Source: Clostridia bacterium (GTDB taxonomy: Bacteria; Bacillota; Clostridia; Christensenellales; Borkfalkiaceae). Taken from it: 5,615 nucleotides of DNA. A model generated the notes under the pieces. It searched no databases and was not told where the DNA came from. It saw only the letters and a program-made list of their open reading frames with translations. The position numbers and the translations under genes are program-made. The DNA is taken from contig JAFVSF010000122.1 of NCBI GenBank assembly GCA_017503885.1, positions 1 to 5,615 of the forward strand, read 5' to 3'. Positions within the stretch are counted from its first letter, which is position 1. Each line of letters opens with the position of its first letter. This document shows, piece by piece, positions 1-5,439 of the stretch.

Positions 1-1323
1 CCACTCTTCTTCAGAGCCGATATATTTTTCTTTATTGTTTTTATCCCACTTTGAGAAACGATAACTTACTGAATCATCAAGGCCAACTGCTTTAAGCATA
101 TAAACTGCTAAATCAAGACAACCCTTAAATTCTTCTTCGAGTTGAGATGGAGTACACGCCAAGTGACCTTCGGAAATTGTAAATTGTCTAACACGAATAA
201 GACCGTGCATTTCGCCTGAGTCTTCATTTCTAAAGAGCGTTGAAGTTTCGCCAAAACGCATTGGAAGGTCTTTATAACTTCTTGGTCTGTTGAGATATAC
301 TTGGAATTGGAAAGGACAAGTCATAGGACGGAGTGCAAACACTTCTTTATCTTTACCCTCTTCGCCCATTACGAACATACCTTCTCTATAATGATCCCAG
401 TGACCTGAAATTTTATAGAAATCAGATTTTGCAAAAAGTGGAGTTTTTGTTAAAATATAACCTCTTCTATACTCTTCATCTTCTACGAAACGTTGTAAAA
501 CTTGAATAGTCTTACTACCTTTTGCAAGCATTACAGGAAGACCTTGACCGATAGTATCAACCGTTGTGAAATATTCTAATTCTCTACCAATTTTATTGTG
601 GTCACGAAGTTTTGCCTCTTCAACAGCCTTTAAATACTCTTCAAGTTGAGATTTCTTTTCAAAAGCCGTACCGTAAATACGAGTGAGCATCTTATTTTTT
701 GAATTGCCTTTCCAGTAAGCACCGGTAACTGACGTAAGTTTAAACGCCTTGATAATACCCGTTGATGGAAGGTGAGGACCTCTGCAAAGGTCGGTAAAAT
801 CGCCTTGCTTATAGAAAGAAATTACGCTACCTTCTGGAAGTTCTTCGATTAACTGAACTTTATATGGCTCGTCATATTTTTTCATAAGGGCTAAAGCATC
901 TTTTCTAGAAAGTTCAAATCTTTCTATTGGGAAGTTACCCTTTATGATTTTATTCATTTCTTCTTCTATTTTTGCAAGGTCTTCTTGAGAAATAGGGGTT
1001 TTAAAGTCGATATCATAGTAAAAACCATTTTCTACTGTTGGTCCTATTGCTAAAGCACAGGTAGGATAAATAGATTTTACTGCTTGTGCTAAAACGTGTG
1101 CGCAAGTGTGGCGATAAATATTAAGCCCCTCTTTATCACGCATAGTAATGATAATTACGTCGGAATCTTCAGTAACAGGATGGGATAAATCTACCAACTC
1201 TCCATTTACTTTACCTGCGATAGCGTTTCTTCTTAAGCCCTCGCTAATTGCTTGGGCAATGCCACCAACTGTTGTACCTTGTGCAAGCTCTAAAATTGAG
1301 CCGTCTGCAAGTTTTATATTCAT
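1..1323 (-). CDS. thrS: Threonyl-tRNA synthetase, N-terminal 441 residues (C-terminus beyond window)
   Basis: Cytoplasmic class II aminoacyl-tRNA synthetase that charges tRNA-Thr with threonine. The ATG follows AAAGGAG with a 7-nt gap. Visible in order: an N-terminal TGS domain (about residues 1-62, MNIKLADG...); the editing domain, with HxxxH at H72/H76 and CRGPH at C180-H184, matching the E. coli editing residues H73/H77/C182/H186; then the catalytic core. The zinc ligands C336 (in MTCPFQ) and H387 (in TISEGH) match E. coli C334 and H385. Motif 2 is seen as LFRNEDSGEMHGL. The family is about 640 residues, so some 200 are missing, including the third zinc ligand, motif 3 and the anticodon-binding domain. 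The core carries MTCPFQ and TISEGH where E. coli has MNCPGH and TQDDAH, which marks a diverged subfamily. The frame is intact throughout. Expression is controlled by the upstream T-box leader. Confidence 0.97.
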   Translation of the reverse strand, partial: MNIKLADGSILELAQGTTVGGIAQAISEGLRRNAIAGKVNGELVDLSHPVTEDSDVIIITMRDKEGLNIYRHTCAHVLAQAVKSIYPTCALAIGPTVENGFYYDIDFKTPISQEDLAKIEEEMNKIIKGNFPIERFELSRKDALALMKKYDEPYKVQLIEELPEGSVISFYKQGDFTDLCRGPHLPSTGIIKAFKLTSVTGAYWKGNSKNKMLTRIYGTAFEKKSQLEEYLKAVEEAKLRDHNKIGRELEYFTTVDTIGQGLPVMLAKGSKTIQVLQRFVEDEEYRRGYILTKTPLFAKSDFYKISGHWDHYREGMFVMGEEGKDKEVFALRPMTCPFQFQVYLNRPRSYKDLPMRFGETSTLFRNEDSGEMHGLIRVRQFTISEGHLACTPSQLEEEFKGCLDLAVYMLKAVGLDDSVSYRFSKWDKNNKEKYIGSEEEW

Positions 1324-1330
1324 AACAAAT

Positions 1331-1337
1331 CTCCTTT
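1331..1337 (-). promoter_or_regulatory. Shine-Dalgarno site of thrS
   Basis: AAAGGAG on the minus strand lies 7 nt before the ATG at 1323. It fixes the thrS start and is the strongest ribosome binding site in the window. Confidence 0.9.
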
Positions 1338-1383
1338 GTGTGATTTTTGTTTTATTTTTAATAAATTTATTTAAAGGATTAGA

Positions 1384-1418
1384 TGCAATGCAACGTGACG
1401 TTGGGAGCGTGACGCTCC
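1384..1418. repeat. Three abutting mini-palindromes, two sharing the core CGTGACG
   Basis: On the plus strand: TGCA-A-TGCA (1384-1392), CAACGT-G-ACGTTG (1391-1403) and GGAGCGT-G-ACGCTCC (1404-1418). Each is perfect around a single central base. The last two share CGTGACG but have different outer arms that remain self-complementary. A plus-strand T7 run (1424-1430) follows the last hairpin after ACACC, but no plus-strand gene precedes it, so a terminator role is doubtful. Confidence 0.6.
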
Positions 1419-1473
1419 ACACCTTTTTTTCTCCACTCTTATAAAGTGGGTTTAAAGACTTTAATATTAGGGC

Positions 1474-1508
1474 TCCCAAAAATAATTGCTTATCAAGAAT
1501 TTTTGGGA
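1474..1508. repeat. 10-bp inverted repeat within the thrS leader insert
   Basis: TCCCAAAAAT (1474-1483) and ATTTTTGGGA (1499-1508) are perfect complements separated by 15 nt. The transcript of either strand can form a stable stem. No T tract follows on the minus strand, so it is not an intrinsic terminator for thrS. Confidence 0.6.
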
Positions 1509-1534
1509 AGAGGAGCAAAAGACTACAAAGTCTT

Positions 1535-1556
1535 GCAAATTAGTTCAATAATTTGC
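1535..1556. repeat. 8-bp inverted repeat within the thrS leader insert
   Basis: GCAAATTA (1535-1542) and TAATTTGC (1549-1556) are perfect complements around the 6-nt loop GTTCAA. The repeat adjoins another stem at 1515-1536, so the two would form back-to-back hairpins in RNA. Confidence 0.55.
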
Positions 1557-1644
1557 TGACAATAAGCCTATTTGCGACGAGGTCATTGTGGTTTGGGGCT
1601 TAAAGTAGAAACAACGCATACCGAAATTTATACGCCTTTAAATT

Positions 1645-1683
1645 AAAAAGTCCTTAAAGTGCATACGTATGCACTTTAAGGAC
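1645..1683 (-). terminator. Intrinsic terminator of the thrS T-box leader
   Basis: Positions 1650-1683 form a perfect 34-nt palindrome with 17-base arms (GTCCTTAAAGTGCATAC and its complement). On the minus strand it is followed at once by TTTTT (1649-1645). The 5' arm contains GTCCTT, which also forms the 3' side of the antiterminator, so the two structures exclude each other as expected for T-box control. Read-through is required for thrS expression. Confidence 0.93.
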
Positions 1684-1884
1684 GAAATTCTTTATTCCGC
1701 GGTTCCACCTTATTTACCACAAAAAATTTGTGGTCACTTTAATTCGATTATGGCTCGATTTGCCCTCGTGCAGAATAGTGGTTTCAAAATTTTGCCGTTT
1801 CTTTTCACCTCTCAGCAAATGGCGAACTCTCTGTAAAGTCGTACAAAAGTCTACTTGTCTTTCCTCAAACGATTTCAGTTGTAT
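1645..1884 (-). ncRNA. T-box riboswitch leader controlling thrS (Thr specifier ACC)
   Basis: Minus-strand leader that senses uncharged tRNA-Thr. The Stem I region carries an AGTAG motif (in GACAAGTAGA), an AGAGAG segment, and a specifier loop GAA-ACC-A with ACC at 1782-1780, a Thr codon that fits the gene downstream. A stem III-like hairpin ACCACAAA/TTTGTGGT spans 1716-1734. The T-box sequence AAGGTGGAACCGCGG (1711-1697) allows a full antiterminator: helix A1 pairs 1711-1708 with 1681-1678; the 7-nt bulge is UGGAACC (1707-1701); helix A2 pairs 1700-1694 with 1688-1682, closed by a 5-nt loop. UGGA would pair with a tRNA ending UCCA, predicting a U discriminator base. The start point is inferred from the -10 box. 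I did not resolve every Stem I pairing. Confidence 0.93.
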
Positions 1885-1899
1885 ATATAATTATACAAC
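1878..1899. repeat. 8-bp inverted repeat over the thrS -10 box and start site
   Basis: GTTGTATA (1878-1885) and TATACAAC (1892-1899) are perfect complements around 6 nt. The repeat overlaps the -10 box and the expected start. It might be an operator or an AT-rich hairpin at the 3' end of the upstream transcript. On the plus strand it is followed by CTTAAA and a T7 run (1906-1912), but no plus-strand gene is there to end. Chance is possible given the AT content. Confidence 0.4.
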
Positions 1900-1917
1900 C
1901 TTAAATTTTTTTGTCAA
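1890..1917 (-). promoter_or_regulatory. Sigma-A promoter of the thrS T-box leader
   Basis: Perfect TTGACA (1917-1912) and perfect TATAAT (1895-1890), separated by 16 nt on the minus strand. The start site is expected near 1884-1882. The -35 box lies inside the last codons of the ytxC-like gene, whose stop is at 1903-1901. Confidence 0.9.
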
Positions 1918-2641
1918 CCGTTTTAGGCAAACTTCCGTTTAAAAAGCATACTCTTCTACCAAAAAACCGTTTTAACTCTTTTTCCTCTTCTAAAGAAACT
2001 GCTTTTACCACCTCAACAAAAGAGCACGGCGATAAAAGAGCTTCTTTTACAACGTCTAAAACGTCAGAAATTAAACTAGAGCGAGTTAATTTATTATAGT
2101 TTACGTCGTACACAACCTTTCCCTCAACAAGTATTTTTTTACCTCGTTTTTCCCCTAAAACAAAGGCGACAAAATCGCAAAGTTGGTTACTAGTAAAGAA
2201 AAATGGTATATACGACACAACTTCTCTCCACTTGTTTTTGAGAGGCTGTAACCTAAAATTAAATATTCCGTCTATCGCAAAATTATCAAAGTTTTTTAGT
2301 CTTCTCATCACGTATCTTCTATCGTCTTCAATATCGGCAGAAATAATCGTAACTAACAAAATCTCATTTTCGTAAGAATTAAGCCCAATCGTTCGCAAAT
2401 ATCTCTTTAAAAAATGGTATTTGTATTTTACGGCAATCACGTCGGCTATTTTATCTTCTAACTCGGATTTGTATAAATCATAATACTGCTCTGGACAATC
2501 TAAAGTCAGTTTAATTCTACTTTCACTTTTAGTTACGCTTATTTCTCCACCAAAATCTTTAATCAGTTCTTTCATAGATGCAAAAACGTATGAAATTCCC
2601 ACGTCTTCTCTTATGGAATCTGTTATTTGTATTTTCCTCAT
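1901..2641 (-). CDS. ytxC: YtxC-like family protein (putative sporulation protein)
   Basis: A 246-residue protein that I place in the YtxC-like family from IADVIAVKYKYHFLKRYL (about residues 65-82), IDGIFNFRL (123-131), an ILVEGKVVYD strand pair (170-179), and a C-terminal segment of the form LIS...P...SLEEEKELKRFFGRRVCF. The family is known from spore-forming Firmicutes and has no settled biochemical function. No signal peptide or clear membrane segment is seen, so it is probably cytoplasmic. As I recall, ytxC lies directly upstream of thrS in Bacillus, and the same order here supports the call. The gene follows the ATPase by 27 nt in the same frame, with a TAA between. The ATG has no recognisable ribosome binding site, and no ATG, GTG or TTG lies between it and the upstream stop. 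It may be translated by coupling, or start further in. Confidence 0.8.
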   Translation of the reverse strand: MRKIQITDSIREDVGISYVFASMKELIKDFGGEISVTKSESRIKLTLDCPEQYYDLYKSELEDKIADVIAVKYKYHFLKRYLRTIGLNSYENEILLVTIISADIEDDRRYVMRRLKNFDNFAIDGIFNFRLQPLKNKWREVVSYIPFFFTSNQLCDFVAFVLGEKRGKKILVEGKVVYDVNYNKLTRSSLISDVLDVVKEALLSPCSFVEVVKAVSLEEEKELKRFFGRRVCFLNGSLPKTVDKKI

Positions 2642-2668
2642 ACTTATAGTGTATGCAAAAGAAAATAA

Positions 2669-5305
2669 TTAATTTAATTTATTTGCACTTGCTTTGACAC
2701 TTTTTGTATTTGCTTTTAAAATTCGATAAAAAAGTTTATAGATTTCAGAAAAAGTTATCGTACTTGAACTTACCAAAATAATTTTTAACCAAGTTACAAA
2801 AGAAAGTGGTACAGTGGCAAAAAAATCACACAAAAATTGAGTTATTACTATTTGGAATAAAAACGTTGCCCCAAAAACGTATAACATCAACTTGTTATCT
2901 GCAAGTCCGTTAAAAATACTCTCACTGCCGATTTTCCTGCAGTTAAAAGCATTAAATAGTTGAAACATTACGAACGTGCAAAATACGACGGTAGGTATAT
3001 TTTGAAAGCCTACACCCATGAAATCATATAGGTATTCCAAAACAATTACTATTGCTGAAAATACGCCTTGAAGAGCAATTCTCGATATCATTGACCTAGT
3101 TAAAATCGGCTCGCTTCTTTTTACTGGTCTTGATTTCATAAATTTGCCCACGTCTGCCTCCATTGCAAGAGTTAAAGCAGGTGGCCCGTCCATAATTATA
3201 TCAATCCACAGTAATTGAACGGATGAAAACGGATTTTTAAGCCCCACTACCAAACTTACAATTACCACTATCATTGCAGACACGTTTACCGTGAGTTGAA
3301 AAGTAATAAAGCGTTGAAAATTCTTGTATATGTTTCGCCCAAACGATATTGCTTTTACTATTGTTGAAAAGGAGTCGTCTAACAAAATAACGTCGCCTGC
3401 CTCTTTAGTAATTTCAGAGCCAGAGCCCATGACAATTCCAACGTCAGCACGTTGAATAGCAGGTGCATCGTTCACACCGTCGCCCGTAACAGCAACTACC
3501 TCCCCTCTTTTTTTGAGGGCTTCAACCACACGCAATTTAGTTGTCGGCGTACTCCTTGCAATAACCTTAATTTGATCAATATTTTGCTTTAATTGTGCAT
3601 CTGTCATTCGTTCAATTTGCACTGCTTGGACAATTTGAGAATTATCGTTTGCTATACCTAATTCAAAAGCTATTGCAGTTGCCGTAGTAACGTTATCCCC
3701 TGTCATCATCACAACTGAAATACCTGCATTAAAGCACGCTTTTACAGACTCTTTTACCCCCTTTCTTATTGGGTCTGAAATAACTGCATAACCATTAAAT
3801 TCTGCACTATTTTCATCAACGCCTTGCCCGTTCCAGTCGCCTTTAATACAAGAAAAAGCAATAACTCTTTTCCCTTTTTGTTGGTACGATTCAATTTCTT
3901 TTAAAACTTTTTCTTGCTCTTCTTGTGCTAAACTAGTACCTTTTACTATAACCTCTGGAGCACCCTTAAAATAGACTACTTTTTTATTTTTTAGTTCCGT
4001 TGCCATATACTTTTTGCTAGAATCAAAAGGCAAAACCCTTCCTATAGGTTGATTTTCTCTATATTTTTGATAATCAATACCTTTTTGATTGCAATACTTT
4101 AAAAGAGCACCCTCGGTAGCCGAACCGAATACTTCAACTCGCTTAGCACTAATTTTTAATTGTGCCGATGAGTTTAACAAAGCGTTTTCTAAAACGACTC
4201 TCTCTTCAGTTTTTGCATAGGGCTTTAGTTTTTCCACAGTCATTTGATTTTGCGTTAAAGTACCCGTTTTGTCTGAACAAATTACACTTATACAACCCGA
4301 CGTTTCGGCTGCAACAAGTTTGCGAATTAAGGCGTTAGATTTTGCCAACTTTACAACGTTTAACGTAAGCGATATTGCCGCTGTTGACGGAAGCCCTTCC
4401 GGCACTGCTGCCACTATTAACACAACGGCTTCTAAAAAAGCTTCTTGCAAGGTAAAAAAACTTATTTGATTTAAAATAGCAAGCCTTGTTACCGAAAGAA
4501 GAAAAACGGCGACTGAAGTTATTGCTCCAATTAACGTTATTAATTTGCCAAGTTTATTCAGTTTTTGATTTAGTGGTGCATTCGCAACGTTTTTATAGCC
4601 TAATTCCCCTGCAATTTTACCAAGTTCTGCATCATTTCCAACGGCAGTTACAACCATTTTGCCACTACCACTTCCAACGAAAGTACCAGAATACACCATA
4701 TTTCGCCTTTCTGCCAAAGGAGTATCTTCATCATACCATTTATCAGCAAACTTTTCTACCCTATCGCTTTCTCCCGTTAGCATTGACTCGTCGATTTTTA
4801 ACTGATTACTCTCTATTACTCTACCATCTGCAACTATTTTGTCGCCCGTTTCAACAAGCAAAACGTCCCCACATACAACCTGCTCTTTGGGAATTAAAGT
4901 TATAACACCATCTCTTATTACTTTTACGCTTATCTTATCATAAACTTTGCCTAACATTTCAAACGCACGTTGCGATTTTCCTTCCATTATAAGAGTTAAC
5001 GACGCAGACAACGCAACTGCAAGCAAAATGCCTACACACTCTAGAAAATCGCCACTTCCGTTTTTTAATTGTTTACCCACGTTTACACCAAGCGTTACAA
5101 CCCATGCAAACTCTAAAATTAACAACGTTGGCTCTGAAAGTGCGTCTATAAGTCGTTTTATAAACGATTTCGGCTTTTTAGACAAGGTTTCGTTTTTGCC
5201 ATAAACCTCCCTCATCTTTAAGACCTTTTCTTGCGATAAACCTCTTTTTTCGTTTAAGCCATAGTTTTTTAGTACCTCTTGTACAGTAAGATTATACGCC
5301 TTCAA
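2669..5305 (-). CDS. P-type Ca2+-transporting ATPase (P2, PMCA/SPCA-like), TTG start proposed
   Basis: ATP-driven cation pump of the inner membrane, probably exporting Ca2+ (possibly Mn2+). With the TTG start it has 878 residues, normal for the family. Visible in order: N-terminal cation ATPase segment (VQEVLKNYGLNEKRGLS); M1-M2; actuator domain with TGES (177-180); M3; M4 with PEGLP (302-306); phosphorylation site DKTGT (D345); nucleotide site FKGAPE (446-451); TGDN (535-538); hinge TGDGVNDAP (607-615); then M5-M10 and a short basic tail. By alignment with SERCA, site II is present (E303 in M4, D706 in M6), but site I is lost: the M5 Glu is A677, the M6 Thr is M705 and the M8 Glu is Q782. 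One Ca2+ per cycle is therefore expected. The SERCA M6 Asn is Asp here (D702). An upstream in-frame ATG at 5323 gives 884 residues but has no ribosome binding site. Confidence 0.93.
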   Translation of the reverse strand: MKAYNLTVQEVLKNYGLNEKRGLSQEKVLKMREVYGKNETLSKKPKSFIKRLIDALSEPTLLILEFAWVVTLGVNVGKQLKNGSGDFLECVGILLAVALSASLTLIMEGKSQRAFEMLGKVYDKISVKVIRDGVITLIPKEQVVCGDVLLVETGDKIVADGRVIESNQLKIDESMLTGESDRVEKFADKWYDEDTPLAERRNMVYSGTFVGSGSGKMVVTAVGNDAELGKIAGELGYKNVANAPLNQKLNKLGKLITLIGAITSVAVFLLSVTRLAILNQISFFTLQEAFLEAVVLIVAAVPEGLPSTAAISLTLNVVKLAKSNALIRKLVAAETSGCISVICSDKTGTLTQNQMTVEKLKPYAKTEERVVLENALLNSSAQLKISAKRVEVFGSATEGALLKYCNQKGIDYQKYRENQPIGRVLPFDSSKKYMATELKNKKVVYFKGAPEVIVKGTSLAQEEQEKVLKEIESYQQKGKRVIAFSCIKGDWNGQGVDENSAEFNGYAVISDPIRKGVKESVKACFNAGISVVMMTGDNVTTATAIAFELGIANDNSQIVQAVQIERMTDAQLKQNIDQIKVIARSTPTTKLRVVEALKKRGEVVAVTGDGVNDAPAIQRADVGIVMGSGSEITKEAGDVILLDDSFSTIVKAISFGRNIYKNFQRFITFQLTVNVSAMIVVIVSLVVGLKNPFSSVQLLWIDIIMDGPPALTLAMEADVGKFMKSRPVKRSEPILTRSMISRIALQGVFSAIVIVLEYLYDFMGVGFQNIPTVVFCTFVMFQLFNAFNCRKIGSESIFNGLADNKLMLYVFGATFLFQIVITQFLCDFFATVPLSFVTWLKIILVSSSTITFSEIYKLFYRILKANTKSVKASANKLN

Positions 5306-5310
5306 ATTTA

Positions 5311-5318
5311 CCACCTTT
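5311..5318 (-). promoter_or_regulatory. Shine-Dalgarno site selecting the TTG start of the ATPase
   Basis: AAAGGTGG on the minus strand lies 5 nt before TTG at 5305-5303. It falls inside the longer reading frame that begins with ATG at 5323, which lacks such a site. The shorter protein begins MKAYNLTVQEVL, a normal start for cation ATPases. Confidence 0.75.
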
Positions 5319-5331
5319 ATCATAAAAATTT

Positions 5332-5337
5332 TTTATA
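5332..5337 (-). promoter_or_regulatory. Weak -10-like box before the ATPase
   Basis: TATAAA (5337-5332) on the minus strand would start transcription near 5326. That gives a leader of about 20 nt to the TTG start with the ribosome binding site inside it. No good -35 box stands at the right distance; TAGTAA at 5361-5356 matches only three of six bases and lies in the 23-bp palindrome. The promoter may need an activator, or may lie elsewhere. Confidence 0.3.
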
Positions 5338-5340
5338 ATC

Positions 5341-5363
5341 ATTAGTAATATACTATTACTAAT
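5341..5363. promoter_or_regulatory. 23-bp perfect palindrome upstream of the ATPase, candidate operator
   Basis: ATTAGTAATA (5341-5350), centre TAC, TATTACTAAT (5354-5363): perfect 10-base arms. It lies in the divergent intergenic region, 36 nt from the ATPase TTG and 31 nt from the -35 box of the rightward promoter. It has too little GC to be a good terminator and no T tract on the relevant side. A dimeric repressor site acting on the ATPase promoter is the simplest reading. I do not recognise the motif as a known box. Confidence 0.55.
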
Positions 5364-5393
5364 TCAAAAATATAATATATTGTTAAATTTTAG

Positions 5394-5422
5394 TTGAAAT
5401 AAAATTTACAAAGTGGTATTAT
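5394..5422 (+). promoter_or_regulatory. Sigma-A promoter of the phosphoribosyltransferase-like gene
   Basis: TTGAAA (5394-5399), a 17-nt spacer, and TATTAT (5417-5422). The expected start near 5429 leaves only about 11 nt before the ATG, so the mRNA would begin at or just before the ribosome binding site. Confidence 0.65.
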
Positions 5423-5428
5423 TGTCGT

Positions 5429-5435
5429 AGAGGTG
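5429..5435 (+). promoter_or_regulatory. Shine-Dalgarno site of the phosphoribosyltransferase-like gene
   Basis: AGAGGTG lies 4 nt before ATG at 5440, supporting this start. Confidence 0.7.
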
Positions 5436-5439
5436 TATT

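Larger units (their letters stand above)
1369..1643. repeat. Hairpin-rich insert in the thrS leader, candidate MITE-like element
   Basis: This stretch has no convincing gene. It lies between the T-box terminator and the thrS ribosome binding site. It is bracketed by a 9-bp inverted repeat, ATTTAAAGG (1369-1377) and CCTTTAAAT (1635-1643). Inside are many perfect or near-perfect hairpins: three abutting mini-palindromes (1384-1418), a 5-bp stem 1433-1437/1445-1449, a 10-bp stem 1474-1483/1499-1508, an imperfect stem 1515-1524/1529-1536, an 8-bp stem 1535-1542/1549-1556, and 1563-1568/1597-1602. Removing it would leave the terminator only about 30 nt from the thrS ribosome binding site, a more usual T-box spacing. 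Insertion is an inference: the terminal repeat is short and AT-rich, and no clear target duplication is seen. Alternatives are a long structured leader or a separate small RNA. Confidence 0.42.

Noticed and set aside
1324..1400. Second promoter for thrS downstream of the T-box (TTGCAT with AT-rich -10 candidates)
   Set aside because: The -35 matches are partial and the only -10-like boxes are low-complexity AT sequence at poor spacing.
1404..1430. Plus-strand hairpin followed by T7, resembling an intrinsic terminator
   Set aside because: The T run is offset by five bases from the stem and there is no plus-strand gene upstream to terminate. It is better seen as part of the insert's palindrome cluster.
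1148..1444. 98-codon plus-strand reading frame
   Set aside because: It runs antisense to the start of thrS and its leader, has no ribosome binding site, and shows no recognisable domain.
1545..1619. 24-codon minus-strand reading frame starting MRCFYFKPQ inside the thrS leader
   Set aside because: There is no ribosome binding site at a usable distance, it is short, and it lies across hairpins of the insert. A real leader peptide would need evidence of translation or conservation.
1730..2099. Two plus-strand reading frames (1730-1942, 1911-2099)
   Set aside because: They overlap the T-box leader and the ytxC-like gene in antisense and show no supporting signals.
2641..2671. Possible ATPase-YtxC read-through fusion, since both frames are in register
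   Set aside because: A TAA stop followed by 27 nt of AT-rich spacer separates two complete families. A shared frame has a one-in-three chance, and there is no recoding signal.
4269..5204. Three plus-strand reading frames (4269-4469, 4486-4905, 4947-5204)
   Set aside because: All are antisense to the conserved ATPase coding sequence and have no domain or start signal of their own.
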